36,063 nucleotides of DNA from Limnohabitans sp. (GCA_018883455.1 VEQC01000005.1:1-36063); one strand, 5' to 3'; positions 1 to 11,973 are shown, counted from the first letter of the stretch. The notes: generated from the letters alone by a model not told the origin. Made by a program: numbers and translations.

Positions 1-1
1 C

Positions 2-193
2 GTGGGCCTGCGTTTCTTGATTGGCAGCGACGGCAGCGTGCTGCAATCGGAGGTGGTCAAATCCTCCGGCTTTGCGCGCCTGGACGAGGCGGCACGGCAG
101 GCCTTGTCCAAGTGCCAGTTCCGTGCCGGCACGGTCGATGGCAAGCCTGAGGCGAGTTGGGCCAGCATGGAGTACCACTGGCGCTTGGAGTAA
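2..193 (+). CDS. TonB family protein / energy transducer, C-terminal fragment (5' truncated by window)
   Basis: Translation GLRFLIGSDGSVLQSEVVKSSGFARLDEAARQALSKCQFRAG...WRLE resembles a TonB C-terminal domain; the frame is open to the window edge. Confidence 0.8.
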   Translation: MGLRFLIGSDGSVLQSEVVKSSGFARLDEAARQALSKCQFRAGTVDGKPEASWASMEYHWRLE

Positions 194-249
194 TCGGGGT
201 GCCCGCGCGCGAGGGCGCAGAAAATGGCCATGCCCGTTTGGTGCGTGGA

Positions 250-269
250 GGGGGTGGATGCCCGCCCCC
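250..269. terminator. Possible bidirectional terminator hairpin between convergent tonB-like and histidine kinase genes
   Basis: GGGGGTGG-ATGC-CCGCCCCC stem-loop between two convergent ORF ends; no clear U-tract. Confidence 0.3.
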
Positions 270-1676
270 TTAGGTTGCAGGCGGGGTGGGCGGGTCAAAG
301 CGCAGACTCACGCGCCAACCGTGCGGCGTTTCGTTGTGAAACGCCAAATGCGCGCGCAGCAGTCGGGCATAGGCGCTCACGATGGCCAAACCCAAGCCTG
401 AGCCTTCGCGGGCCAGATGCCGCTGCTCACCGCGCACCCAGCGCTGGGTCAAACGCTGCCACTGGACATCGCTCACGCCAGGCCCGTTGTCGATGACCGA
501 GAGCACACAGGACTCTCCCCGTGTGTCGATGGCCACAGTGACGCGGCGCGGCTCCTGCGCCGACAGGCCATAGCGCAAGGCGTTGTCGATGAGGTTGTTG
601 AGCACGCCTTCGATGAGCGCGCGTTGCCCCAGCACCGTCACCGATCGCTCAGCCCCTTGCGCGCCCAGGTCAACGCCCAGCGCGTCGGCTCGCCCCAAAT
701 GGCGCAGCACTGCCTCACGCACGAGTTCATCGAGCGGAAGGGGGACGAGCTCGGGCAGCTGACGCGCCTCGTCTGCTAAGGCCAGGGCCAAGAGTTGATC
801 GATGAGATGGCTGGCCCGCCCTTGACTCTCCAAAATGCCCGCCAATTGCTCGCGCCAGACCTGCGGATCACTTTGCTGCAAGCCGTATTCCGCTTGGGCC
901 CGGATACCCGCGAGCGGGTTGCGCAGCTCATGCGCCACATTGCCCGAGAACTCCCGCTGCGCGGCCACGCTCTCGGCAATGCGTTGCAAAAGACCGTTCA
1001 AGGTTTGCGCCAAGTCCTGCAATTCCCGCGTTGAGGGCGTGAGGGGGATACGGGAGAAGTCATCCGCGCGGCGACTCTCCAACGCGCTGCCAAGATTGGC
1101 CAAGGGTTGCAGGTCATGGTCAATGCGACGCAAGAGGGCATTGGCCAGCAACAGCAAGAGCAAGAGCTGCGGGGCCATGGAGTAGGCCAAGAGTTGCTGC
1201 AATGTCTGGTTGCGGCTGCGCGTGGTCTGCCCCATGACCACCCAGTGCTCCCCCGGCTGAGCCCGACGCAAAGCGACGATGCGCAACTCCAGCGCGCCCC
1301 ATTGCAGGGTTTCAAATACGGGTTGATCCAGGGCTTCGGGTAGCTTCTCCGGGCGCAGCCCCTGATGTCCCGCCACCAGACGACCATCGGGCTGCCAAAC
1401 CGAAAAATACAAGGATTCACTGGCGTCGAACAAAATGGCCCGCATCTCTTGCGCAGACAACTCCAGCTGTAACGAATCCTGGTGGGTGCTGACCTCGCGC
1501 CGCACATGGGAGGCCACCAACAAGGCGTCGTCCAACAAAGACCGGTCGTAGGCCTGCTGAATAAAGTGGTGCCCGATGGCGGCGGTGAGAATGGCGCCAA
1601 AGAGCCAGGTGAGTGAGAGCGGCCACAACACCTGATGCAACAAACGGTTGCGCAGTGACGGTAAACGCAGGTTCAC
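270..1676 (-). CDS. Sensor histidine kinase (two-component system)
   Basis: N-terminal TM segments, HAMP-like region, H-box EFSGNVAHELRNPLAGIRAQ, N-box NLIDNALRYG, G-box DNGPGVS / GSGLGLAIV. Confidence 0.95.
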   Translation of the reverse strand: MNLRLPSLRNRLLHQVLWPLSLTWLFGAILTAAIGHHFIQQAYDRSLLDDALLVASHVRREVSTHQDSLQLELSAQEMRAILFDASESLYFSVWQPDGRLVAGHQGLRPEKLPEALDQPVFETLQWGALELRIVALRRAQPGEHWVVMGQTTRSRNQTLQQLLAYSMAPQLLLLLLLANALLRRIDHDLQPLANLGSALESRRADDFSRIPLTPSTRELQDLAQTLNGLLQRIAESVAAQREFSGNVAHELRNPLAGIRAQAEYGLQQSDPQVWREQLAGILESQGRASHLIDQLLALALADEARQLPELVPLPLDELVREAVLRHLGRADALGVDLGAQGAERSVTVLGQRALIEGVLNNLIDNALRYGLSAQEPRRVTVAIDTRGESCVLSVIDNGPGVSDVQWQRLTQRWVRGEQRHLAREGSGLGLAIVSAYARLLRAHLAFHNETPHGWRVSLRFDPPTPPAT

Positions 1677-2365
1677 GTGGCTTCCTCTTCCAGCAGGTAA
1701 CCAATGCCACGCAAGGTGCGAATGCCGGCACCACTGCCCGCGAGCTTTTTGCGCAGGCGAGAAATAAAGGCTTCGAGCGCGTTGTCGGCCAAAGCGGCAT
1801 CGAAATCGGAGAGTTTTTCCGAAAGCACCCGCTTGCTCACGGCTCGCCCCGGGGGGGACATCAGCTCCCAGAGAACTTCGAACTCCCGCGCGGGCAAGAC
1901 CAATTCCGTCTCGCCCACAAACAAACGGCGCTGGGTGCGATCCAGACGAAGCTGTCCCACCACGACCGCTTCGTTGAGGCCAACCGTGCGACGGGTGAGC
2001 GCGCGCAGTCGCGCCTCAACCTCACCCAGATCAAAGGGCTTGCCCAGGTAGTCGTCCGCACCCGCGTTCAAGCCGGCAATGCGTTCTTCGGTGCGGTCAC
2101 GCGCGGTCAAGATCAGCACCGGGGTTTTGTCCCCCCGCGCCCTGGCGGCTCGCAGGAGTTGCAGACCATGGCCATCGAGTTGGTTGGAGCCCTCCTCACG
2201 GGGCAAGTTCAGGTCCAACAGAATGGCGTCGTAAGCCTGCACACGCCAGAGGTGCTCCCCCGCATGGGCGGTTTGGGCACCGTCGACCCGATAACCGGCA
2301 TCGGTAAGCGCTCGCGACATGACGCGTTGCAGCGTTGCATCGTCTTCAATCAACAGGATGCGCAT
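1673..2365 (-). CDS. OmpR-family response regulator
   Basis: MRILLIEDDATLQRVMSRAL...ILLDLNLP...DDYLGKPFDLGE receiver, then winged-helix DNA-binding domain ending ALEAFISRLRKKL..IRTLRGIGYLLEEEAT. Start set at the internal ATG (2365) of the longer ORF; 4-bp overlap with the HK. Confidence 0.95.
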   Translation of the reverse strand: MRILLIEDDATLQRVMSRALTDAGYRVDGAQTAHAGEHLWRVQAYDAILLDLNLPREEGSNQLDGHGLQLLRAARARGDKTPVLILTARDRTEERIAGLNAGADDYLGKPFDLGEVEARLRALTRRTVGLNEAVVVGQLRLDRTQRRLFVGETELVLPAREFEVLWELMSPPGRAVSKRVLSEKLSDFDAALADNALEAFISRLRKKLAGSGAGIRTLRGIGYLLEEEAT

Positions 2366-2383
2366 GGTCAGGCACTGGTCAGG
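2366..2383. promoter_or_regulatory. Tandem direct repeat GGTCAGG-N4-GGTCAGG (11-bp period) in divergent RR/RND promoter region
   Basis: GGTCAGG at 2366-2372 and 2377-2383, directly abutting the RR start codon; the spacing fits OmpR-family response-regulator direct-repeat sites. Confidence 0.4.
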
Positions 2384-2434
2384 GTAGAAGTGAGACAGTG
2401 CCAAGCATAAGCCATCGCACGCCCAGATTCCGCT

Positions 2435-3631
2435 ATGTCGACCCCCAAACGCCCCTGGTGGCAAAACCCACCCTATTTGCTGCTCGCTGCGGGCGCGCTT
2501 CCCCTGGTTTGGTTGCTGGTGGTGAGCTTCTCGGGCTCGCCCACAGCGGCGCGCCCCCAACAGCCCGAGCCGATCGTGCAAGGCAACCAATTGCGCTTCC
2601 CCGCCGGCCACCCCCAGCTGGCCCTGCTCAGCACCGTGGCCGCAGCCGCGGCCACAGAAGTGCGCATTGAATTGCCGGCGCACATCGTTTGGGATGAATC
2701 GGTCACGCAGCGCGTCTACCCCGCATTTGCCGGCCGCGTCCAGCAATTGAATGCCGATGTGGGCCAGCGGGTTCAGGCGGGCCAGGTTTTGGCCACGCTG
2801 CTCTCGCCTGAGTTCGGGACGGCGCAAGCCGACACCGCCAAAGCCAGGGCCGACGCCTTGGTGGCCAAGCGCGCGGCCGAGCGCATGCAAACCTTGTTCG
2901 AGGCCGATGTCGTCTCCCGCAAAGAGTATGAGCAAGCCCAAGCCGATGCCGAGCGTGCCCAGGCCGAGCTGGCCCGAGCGAGCGCGCGCACCCAGCTCTA
3001 CGGTCACGCCGCAGGGGTGAATCAGGCCCTGCCCCTGCTCGCCCTGGTCAATGGCGTGGTGGTGGAGCGCAACCTCAGCGCGGGCCTGGAGGTGCGACCC
3101 GATGCCAGCGGGGCGCCCCCGCTGTTTGTGATCAGCGACCCCACGCAGTTGTGGGTGCAAATTGATGTGCGCGAGGGTGATGCGGAAGCGGTTCGACCTG
3201 GCACGCGTTTGCAGCTCAACCTCGCCGCGCTGCCCAGCCAAACGTTCACGGCCGAGGTGGTGACCAGCGCGGATCGCATTGACCCGCAGTCGCGCACCTT
3301 CAAAATTCGCGCCCGTCTGCACAACCCGGAGCGGCGCGTGAAGGCGGAGATGCTGGGCACAGCCCAAGCCATCAAACCCATGCCGGCCGGTGTGGTGTTG
3401 CCCGCCACGGCTGTCCAGCTGCGCGGCACCGACCATTGGGTTTATGTGCAAGTGGCTGCGGGCGTGTTTGAGCCGCGCAAAGTCATCTTGGCCCATGAGA
3501 CGCGCAGTGAGGTGTTGGCGGTTGATGGGGTGCGCGTGGGCGAACTGGTGGTCAAGGACAACACCCTGCTGTTGGCGCGTGAGTTCCGCTTCGCCAAGGA
3601 TGCCGCGCCACCGAGTATTCCCGCACCATGA
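2435..3631 (+). CDS. RND efflux periplasmic adaptor subunit (HlyD/CusB/CzcB-like MFP)
   Basis: N-terminal TM, lipoyl/coiled-coil hairpin region, VYPAFAGRVQQLNADVGQRVQAGQVLATLLSPEFG; 4-bp ATGA overlap with the RND pump. Confidence 0.92.
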   Translation: MSTPKRPWWQNPPYLLLAAGALPLVWLLVVSFSGSPTAARPQQPEPIVQGNQLRFPAGHPQLALLSTVAAAAATEVRIELPAHIVWDESVTQRVYPAFAGRVQQLNADVGQRVQAGQVLATLLSPEFGTAQADTAKARADALVAKRAAERMQTLFEADVVSRKEYEQAQADAERAQAELARASARTQLYGHAAGVNQALPLLALVNGVVVERNLSAGLEVRPDASGAPPLFVISDPTQLWVQIDVREGDAEAVRPGTRLQLNLAALPSQTFTAEVVTSADRIDPQSRTFKIRARLHNPERRVKAEMLGTAQAIKPMPAGVVLPATAVQLRGTDHWVYVQVAAGVFEPRKVILAHETRSEVLAVDGVRVGELVVKDNTLLLAREFRFAKDAAPPSIPAP

Positions 3632-6600
3632 AGCGCCTGATTCAGTTTGGGCTCAACCAGCCCTTGTTCATCTTGCTCGGGACCGTGCTCTTTGTCCTCT
3701 CGGGCTTGATCGCTTTTCGCAGCCTCTCGGTCGAGGCTTTTCCCGACGTCACGGACACCCAGGTCACGGTCATCGCCCTCTACCCCGGACGCGCGGCCGA
3801 GGAAGTTGAAAAGCAAGTCACGCTGCCCATTGAGGTGGCGCTCTCGGGCTTGCCGCACGCCATCCGGGTGTTCTCACACACCCAGTTTGGGCTCTCCTTC
3901 ACCGTGGTGACTTACGACGACCAAAGCCAAGTCAATGAAGTGCGACAGCAGGTCAATGAACGGCTACGGGGCATCGAATTGCCCGAAGGGGTGGAGGCCC
4001 ACATGGCGCCCAACGCCACGCCGGTGGGCGAGATCATGCGCTACCGGGTGCGCGGCGATGGCCTCTCGACCACCGAGCTGCGCACGCTCGAGGATTGGGT
4101 GATCGAGCGGCAATTGCGCCAAGTACCCGGTGTGGCCGATGTGGTGGCCATGGGCGGCTTTATCAAGCAATACGAGGTGCAACCCGATTTGCACAAGCTC
4201 AGCCGCTATCAGCTGACCTTGCGCGACTTGGAGAACGCGCTGGGCAGGGGCAATGCCAATGCGGGGGGCAGTTATGTTGCGCAGGGGCATCAGCAGTTCG
4301 CCATTCGCGGGATTGGCTTGTTGCGCACCGTGGACGACATCGGTCAAGTCGTGGTGGCGGTGCGGGGCGTCACGCCCATCTTGGTGCGCGACGTGGCGCA
4401 AGTGCAAGTCGGGGCCGTGCCCCGCTTGGGCACCGTGGGGCAGGATGAAGATGACGACGTGGTCACCGGCATCGTGATCATGCGCAAGGGTGAGAATCCG
4501 AGCGAGGTTCTCAAGGGCGTGAAGGCACGGCTTGACGACCTCAACACCCGCATTCTGCCAGCGGGGGTGCAAGTCGTTCCCTTCTACGATCGCACTTGGC
4601 TGATGGGCAAGACCCTCTCCACGGTGTTTCGCAACTTGGTGGAAGGCGCTTTGCTCGTGGCCTTGGTGCTGTATTTGTTTTTGTCCAACCTGCGCGCCTC
4701 GTTGGCGGTGGTGCTCATCATTCCGCTCTCGCTGCTCGCCACCTTTCTGGGGCTGAAGATCGCCGGCGTGCCCGCCAATTTGTTGAGCCTGGGCGCCATG
4801 GATTTCGGCATCATTGTGGATGGTGCCGTGATCGTGGTGGAGAACATCATGCACCGCCTGGCCGAGCGGGGCGAGGGGATGAATGAGAAAGAGCGGCGCA
4901 CCCTGATCACGCAAGCCACGAATGAAGTGGGGCGTCCCACGCTTTTTTCCATGCTCATCATCATTGCGGCGCACATTCCGATCTTTGCCTTGCAACGGCA
5001 CGAAGGGCGGATTTTTCAGCCCATGGCCTTGTCGGTCACCACCGCCTTGGTGGGCTCGCTCATTTTTTCACTCACTCTGGTTCCCTTGCTGGCGTACTGG
5101 ATGCTGCGCAAAGGCATTCCCCATGGCGACAACCTGCTGGTTGAGCGCGCCAAACGGTTTTACACCCCAATTCTGGACTGGGCGTTGGATCGGCCACGCC
5201 AGGTGGGTGCGGCGGCTTTGGTGGCGTTCCTGCTGGCTTTGGGCTTAGGTTCCCGCTTAGGTTCGGAGTTTCTGCCCGAGCTCAACGAGGGCACCATTTG
5301 GGTGAACGTGCGCCTGCCGGCGAGCATTTCCAACGATGAAGCCGGTAGGGTCATGCACCAAGTGCGCATGGCCTTGCGCAGCGTGCCCGAAGTGCGCACG
5401 ACGGTCTCCAAAGCCGGGCAGCCCGAAGACGGCACCGACCCCAAGACCATCAGCATGGCGGAGGTGTTTGTGGATCTGAAACCTCCCGAGGAATGGCGCG
5501 AGGGCATGACGCGCGAGCAGCTCATTGAGGAGATGGAACGCGCGGTGACGAATCTGCCGGGCATGCAGCCGACTTTCTCCCAGCCCATTCGCGACAACGT
5601 GCTCGAGTCCATCTCCCAAATCGATGGTCAGATCGTGATCAAGGTCTCCGGGGACGACTTGCAGGTGTTGCGTGACACCACGGAGGCCATTGAGGCGCAA
5701 ATTCGTCAAGTGCGCGGGGTCTATCGGGCCGAAATTGACCGACAGGGGGAGCTGCCGCAGTTCCTCATCGAGATCGACCGCGCCCGCGCCGCGCGCCTTG
5801 GCCTCAACATTGGTGATGTGCAGGATGTTGTGGAGACGGCGCTTGCGGGGCGCGCCGCCACTGCCCTGTGGGAGGGGGAGCGCCGCTTCACGGTGGCGGT
5901 GCGCCTACGAGAGGGTGAGCGCGCGCTTGGTCAACTCGATGGCCTGCTGGTACCCACGCCGGCGGGGGGAACCGTGCCCTTGGCGAGCATCGCCACTCTG
6001 CGCGAGGGCAGTGGGGCCATGAACATTGCGCGGGAGGCGGGTCGGCGCACGATGGCGATTGGTATTTTCATCAAGGGGCGCGACATGGGCTCGGTGGTGG
6101 CGGACATGAAAAGTGCTGTGGCGCAGCGCGTGAGCATTCCGCAGAGCTACACCCTCACTTGGTCAGGGGAGTTTGAAAACCAGGAGCGCGCCATGCAACG
6201 CCTCTCCGTGGTGGTGCCCATCTCGCTGCTGCTCATTTTTGTGCTGCTCTTTGACGCCTTCTCCTCGTTCAAGTCGGCCGGGCTCATCCTCATCAATGTG
6301 CCCCTGGCGCTCATTGGGGGCATCGTGGCGCTGTGGCTGTTTCACATCCCCCTTTCGGTTTCGGCCGCAATTGGGTTTATTGCGCTCTCCGGTCAGGCGG
6401 TTCTCAACGGGGTGGTCATGCTCTCCGTGTTCCAACAACTGCGCAACGCGGGCCACCAAGTGCGCGAAGCGGTACGGGAGGGTGCCTTGCAACGGCTGCG
6501 CACCGTGCTGATGACGGCCTTGCTCGCCGCACTGGGCCTTTTGCCCATGGCCTTGAGCCGTGATATCGGCGCTGAAACCCAGCGCCCGCTGGCGATTGTG

Positions 6601-6714
6601 GTCATTGGCGGTCTCTTCACGGCCACCCTGCTCACGTTGGTGGTGCTACCCACCCTGTACGTGGCTTGGTTTGCGCCCAAGGGCGGGGAAGCGGGGCGCG
6701 CTCACAAGGCTTAA
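3628..6714 (+). CDS. Heavy-metal-type (CzcA/CusA family) RND efflux inner-membrane pump
   Basis: 1028 aa; VEAFPDVTDTQVTVIALYPGRAAEEVEKQVTLPIE, TM4 motif DFGIIVDGAVIVVEN (DFG-x3-DGA-x3-VEN, typical of divalent-cation HME-RND rather than Cu/Ag type). Confidence 0.93.
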   Translation: MKRLIQFGLNQPLFILLGTVLFVLSGLIAFRSLSVEAFPDVTDTQVTVIALYPGRAAEEVEKQVTLPIEVALSGLPHAIRVFSHTQFGLSFTVVTYDDQSQVNEVRQQVNERLRGIELPEGVEAHMAPNATPVGEIMRYRVRGDGLSTTELRTLEDWVIERQLRQVPGVADVVAMGGFIKQYEVQPDLHKLSRYQLTLRDLENALGRGNANAGGSYVAQGHQQFAIRGIGLLRTVDDIGQVVVAVRGVTPILVRDVAQVQVGAVPRLGTVGQDEDDDVVTGIVIMRKGENPSEVLKGVKARLDDLNTRILPAGVQVVPFYDRTWLMGKTLSTVFRNLVEGALLVALVLYLFLSNLRASLAVVLIIPLSLLATFLGLKIAGVPANLLSLGAMDFGIIVDGAVIVVENIMHRLAERGEGMNEKERRTLITQATNEVGRPTLFSMLIIIAAHIPIFALQRHEGRIFQPMALSVTTALVGSLIFSLTLVPLLAYWMLRKGIPHGDNLLVERAKRFYTPILDWALDRPRQVGAAALVAFLLALGLGSRLGSEFLPELNEGTIWVNVRLPASISNDEAGRVMHQVRMALRSVPEVRTTVSKAGQPEDGTDPKTISMAEVFVDLKPPEEWREGMTREQLIEEMERAVTNLPGMQPTFSQPIRDNVLESISQIDGQIVIKVSGDDLQVLRDTTEAIEAQIRQVRGVYRAEIDRQGELPQFLIEIDRARAARLGLNIGDVQDVVETALAGRAATALWEGERRFTVAVRLREGERALGQLDGLLVPTPAGGTVPLASIATLREGSGAMNIAREAGRRTMAIGIFIKGRDMGSVVADMKSAVAQRVSIPQSYTLTWSGEFENQERAMQRLSVVVPISLLLIFVLLFDAFSSFKSAGLILINVPLALIGGIVALWLFHIPLSVSAAIGFIALSGQAVLNGVVMLSVFQQLRNAGHQVREAVREGALQRLRTVLMTALLAALGLLPMALSRDIGAETQRPLAIVVIGGLFTATLLTLVVLPTLYVAWFAPKGGEAGRAHKA

Positions 6715-6742
6715 AATCGGGGGTTGACCCTGAGGAAAGCCC

Positions 6743-8164
6743 ATGGCACGCACGCTTTACGACAAAATTTGGGACGAACACGTCGTCCACACCGAGGAAG
6801 ACGGCACCGCCGTCCTCTACATCGATCGCCATTTGGTCCATGAGGTGACCAGCCCGCAGGCCTTTGAGGGCTTGCGTCAGGCTGGCCGCGGTCTGTGGCG
6901 CAAAAGCTCCGTGGTGGCCACGGCGGACCACAACACGCCCACCACGGGCTGGGAGCTGGGCTACGACGGCATCACCGACCCCATCAGCAAGGAGCAGGTG
7001 GTCACCCTCGACGCCAACATCGCCCACTTCGGCGCGGCTGCCTTCTTTCCCTTCCTCTCCAAACGCCAAGGCATCGTGCACGTCATTGGCCCGGAAAACG
7101 GCGCCACCCTGCCCGGCATGACCGTGGTGTGCGGTGACAGCCACACCTCCACGCACGGCGCGTTTGGTGCCCTGGCCCACGGCATTGGCACCTCCGAAGT
7201 CGAGCACGTCATGGCCACGCAAACGCTGCTGGCCAAAAAGGCCAAGAACATGCTGGTCCAAGTCGAGGGCAAAGTGGCCAAGGGCGTCACGGCCAAGGAC
7301 ATTGTGCTGGCCATCATTGGCAAGATCGGCACCGCCGGGGGCACGGGCTACACCATTGAGTTTGCGGGCAGCGCCATTCGAGACCTCTCCATGGAAGGTC
7401 GCATGACGGTGTGCAACATGGCCATTGAGGCCGGCGCGCGCGCGGGGCTGGTGGCCGTGGATGAGAAAACCATCGACTACGTCAAGGGACGTCCCCTCTC
7501 CCCCACGGGCGTGGCCTTGGAGCAAGCCATCACCTACTGGCGCACCCTGCACTCCGACCCCGGCGCGCACTTTGACGCGGTGGTCACCCTCGACGCCACC
7601 GCCATTGCGCCCCAAGTGACCTGGGGCACTTCACCCGAGATGGTCCTCTCCGTGCTCGACCGTGTGCCCGATCCGGACAAGGAAAAAGACGCCAATAAGC
7701 GCAACGCCATGGAGCGCGCGCTCAGCTACATGGGGCTTGAGCCGGGCAAACCCATCAGCGACATCACGGTGGACAAAATCTTCATCGGCTCATGTACCAA
7801 TAGCCGCATTGAGGACATGCGCGAAGCCGCCGCAGTGGTGAAAAAACTCGGCCAAAAGGTCTCGCGCAACGTCAAACTCGCCATGGTTGTGCCGGGCTCG
7901 GGCCTGGTCAAGGCCCAAGCCGAGCAAGAAGGCTTGCACGAGATTTTCCGCGCCGCCGGCTTTGAATGGCGTGAGCCTGGCTGCTCCATGTGCCTAGCCA
8001 TGAATGCCGACCGTCTAGAGCCCGGTGAGCGCTGCGCCTCCACGAGCAACCGCAATTTTGAAGGCCGCCAAGGCAATGGTGGGCGCACCCATTTGGTGAG
8101 CCCGGCCATGGCGGCGGCAGCTGCGATTCACGGCCACTTTGTGGACATCCGCCAATTCGCGTAA
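6743..8164 (+). CDS. leuC: 3-isopropylmalate dehydratase large subunit
   Basis: Aconitase-family; [72 protein letters not shown]. Confidence 0.98.
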   Translation: MARTLYDKIWDEHVVHTEEDGTAVLYIDRHLVHEVTSPQAFEGLRQAGRGLWRKSSVVATADHNTPTTGWELGYDGITDPISKEQVVTLDANIAHFGAAAFFPFLSKRQGIVHVIGPENGATLPGMTVVCGDSHTSTHGAFGALAHGIGTSEVEHVMATQTLLAKKAKNMLVQVEGKVAKGVTAKDIVLAIIGKIGTAGGTGYTIEFAGSAIRDLSMEGRMTVCNMAIEAGARAGLVAVDEKTIDYVKGRPLSPTGVALEQAITYWRTLHSDPGAHFDAVVTLDATAIAPQVTWGTSPEMVLSVLDRVPDPDKEKDANKRNAMERALSYMGLEPGKPISDITVDKIFIGSCTNSRIEDMREAAAVVKKLGQKVSRNVKLAMVVPGSGLVKAQAEQEGLHEIFRAAGFEWREPGCSMCLAMNADRLEPGERCASTSNRNFEGRQGNGGRTHLVSPAMAAAAAIHGHFVDIRQFA

Positions 8165-8175
8165 GAAGGTAAGCC

Positions 8176-9904
<1,729 letters not shown>

Positions 9905-9926
9905 AGCCACTCCACCGCCTGAGGGC

Positions 9927-9944
9927 GGGGCCAACCCCGGCCCC
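9927..9944. terminator. Possible hairpin between convergent leuB and DMT transporter
   Basis: GGGGCC-AACCCC-GGCCCC inverted repeat between two convergent ORF ends; no U-tract. Confidence 0.3.
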
Positions 9945-9952
9945 CCTTCGGC

Positions 9953-10864
9953 TTAGGCTTCGTCCACCCCGGCGTGGCGAAATTCGCGCCAGAGCAAATA
10001 CAAGCCGCTGCCCACCACGATACAAGCGCCCAGCACCACGGCGGAGTCGGGCACTTGGCCAAACAGCAGCCAGCCCCAGGCGATCATGTAGAGAATTTGC
10101 TGGTACAAGTAGGGGCCCAAAACGGCGGCAGAGGCATAGCGGTGCGCCTTGGCCATGACCCAGTGGCCCATGCCGCCACACAAGCCCATCACGACAAACA
10201 GCCCCCACTCGAAACTGCTTTCGGGCGCCGTCCACACCGGAATGGCCAAGGGCGCGACCATCAGACAGGCGATCCAGGCGGAGATCAACTGGGTGACGCG
10301 GCTGTCCTCCGAGCCCGCCATGTGGCGCGTCATGATGTTAAAGCTCGCATACAAAATGGCATTGAGCACGGAGAAGAAAATGGCGGGATGAAAGGCCTGC
10401 GAGCCGGGCCGAATGATGCACAACACGCCCACAAAGCCCAGCGCCACTGCGGCCCAGCGACGCGCATCCAGGTGCTCTCCTAGCCACCAAGCCGAGAACA
10501 AGGCAATGAGGATGGGCACCGAAAATTGAATGGCGCCTGTCTCGGCCAATTGCAAGTACTGCAAGGCGGCGAAGTTAAAGAGCGTCATCGTCCCAAGCAT
10601 CAAGCCGCGCAAGAGCTGCAAGCGCGGGTTGCCCCAGCGGGCCTCGCGCATCTGGGGCAAGAGCACAAGGCTAAAGAGCACGGCGTGCACGCCAAAGCGC
10701 ATGAACACCACCTGAAACACGGGAAGGCTTTGCACCAGCCATTTGCCTGTCGCGTCGAGCACGGAAAACAGCAAAGTGGTGAGACAGATGAGCGCAATGC
10801 CGATACGGCGATTGGCGGCAGTGTTGGCGTGCAGCATCGTGGAGTACAACGGAATCGCTGCCAT
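9953..10864 (-). CDS. DMT-family (EamA) transporter
   Basis: ~10 hydrophobic segments; RIGIALICLTTLLFSVLDATGKWLVQSLPVFQVVFMRFGVHA...LGEHLDARRWAAVALGFVGVLCIIRPG. Start 10864 or 10837. Confidence 0.88.
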   Translation of the reverse strand: MAAIPLYSTMLHANTAANRRIGIALICLTTLLFSVLDATGKWLVQSLPVFQVVFMRFGVHAVLFSLVLLPQMREARWGNPRLQLLRGLMLGTMTLFNFAALQYLQLAETGAIQFSVPILIALFSAWWLGEHLDARRWAAVALGFVGVLCIIRPGSQAFHPAIFFSVLNAILYASFNIMTRHMAGSEDSRVTQLISAWIACLMVAPLAIPVWTAPESSFEWGLFVVMGLCGGMGHWVMAKAHRYASAAVLGPYLYQQILYMIAWGWLLFGQVPDSAVVLGACIVVGSGLYLLWREFRHAGVDEA

Positions 10865-10940
10865 TATTCCGCAATCCGTGCGATCGCGGGGTCTCGGGTG
10901 CGTCACCGCGCGCCTGCGGGAGCACTCGGGTAGGCTCGCG

Positions 10941-11879
10941 CTAGCGGGCGAGTCGTTGGCGCACGGCGGCCGCGTGTGGGATGGGCTCCACGGCGCCATA
11001 GCCCTCGGTGGACATGGCGGCGGCAACGGCTGCATAGGCACCCGCTGTGGGCCAGTCGTCGCCTTCGCACCAGCGGTGCACCAAGGCGCCCCCAAAGGTG
11101 TCTCCCGCGCCGGTGGCGTCCACGGGCTGGCAAGGCGCGGGGGCAATGCGCCAGCGCTGCTGACCATCGCTGATCAACGCCCCCTCTCGACCATTTTTGA
11201 GGGCGACGACGGGTGCGCCCCATGCATGGCATTGATCGATGATGGCCTCGGGGTCTGACAGCCCCGTGAGCACCGTCATGTCGTCATAGCTGGGCAAGCA
11301 CAGGTCACAGCTGGCAATGGCCGCCTGCGTGGCCGCACGCGCTTCTTGCACCGACCACAGCCGCAAGCGCAAATTCGTGTCGAAGGAAACCCGCACGCCA
11401 GACTCGCGCGCCAAAGCCACCGCAGCCTCGCACGTGGCCCGCGCGGAGGGTGAAATGGCCAAAGAGATGCCCGAGTAATGCAAGACCTTGGCCTGGGCCA
11501 GGAGCGAGCGATCCAAATCCTGCGGTTGCATGCGCGCCGCCGCCGAACCGCTGCGAAAGAAATGGAAGTGGTGTCCCTGCGCATCGTGCGTCACACAGTA
11601 AATGGCTGTGTAGGCGTCGGCAAAGGTGCGTACCCCCCGCGCGTCCACGCCCTCTTCTTGCCACAGACGGCGCAGCATCGCGCCGTACGGGTCGTCCCCC
11701 AACGCACTCAAATACCCCGCATGCGCACCTTGTCGGGCCGCCGCAATCGCGAAGTTCGAGGTATCTCCGCCAAAGCCTTGCAAGAACACCCGGCCATCGC
11801 GCTCGCCGGTTTGGTTGAACTCGACCATGGGCTCGCCCAGGGCCAACACGGTTGGGAAAGGGTGGGGGTGAGAGGACAT
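10941..11879 (-). CDS. PfkB/ribokinase-family sugar kinase
   Basis: VLALGEPMVEFNQTGERD...GGDTSNFAIAAARQGAHAGYLSALGDDPYG...VDATGAGDTFGGALVHRW signature. Confidence 0.93.
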   Translation of the reverse strand: MSSHPHPFPTVLALGEPMVEFNQTGERDGRVFLQGFGGDTSNFAIAAARQGAHAGYLSALGDDPYGAMLRRLWQEEGVDARGVRTFADAYTAIYCVTHDAQGHHFHFFRSGSAAARMQPQDLDRSLLAQAKVLHYSGISLAISPSARATCEAAVALARESGVRVSFDTNLRLRLWSVQEARAATQAAIASCDLCLPSYDDMTVLTGLSDPEAIIDQCHAWGAPVVALKNGREGALISDGQQRWRIAPAPCQPVDATGAGDTFGGALVHRWCEGDDWPTAGAYAAVAAAMSTEGYGAVEPIPHAAAVRQRLAR

Positions 11880-11973
11880 GCGCGGATTATGCGGGTAAAG
11901 GCTTCGGGCTTAGCGGCATTGACTACCGTTGGCGCGCCCGTCTCTCGGGGCGGGCGCCAGGTACCGCCACGCC

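Noticed and set aside
1613-2410. 265-aa plus-strand ORF over HK/RR genes
   Set aside because: Antisense of well-supported two-component genes; no domain.
2366-3496. N-terminal extension of the response regulator ORF (1673-3496, 607 aa)
   Set aside because: The extension is antisense to the RND adaptor and lacks domains; the true start is the ATG at 2365 (MRILLIEDD).
3964-5001. 345-aa minus-strand ORF within the RND pump gene
   Set aside because: Antisense shadow ORF, His/Gln-rich; the pump reading frame is unambiguous.
11930-11970. GC-rich imperfect hairpin (GGCGCGCCCGTCTCTCGGGGCGGGCGCC) downstream of the YhgE gene
   Set aside because: Imperfect stem without U-tract; not distinguishable from background in this GC-rich sequence.
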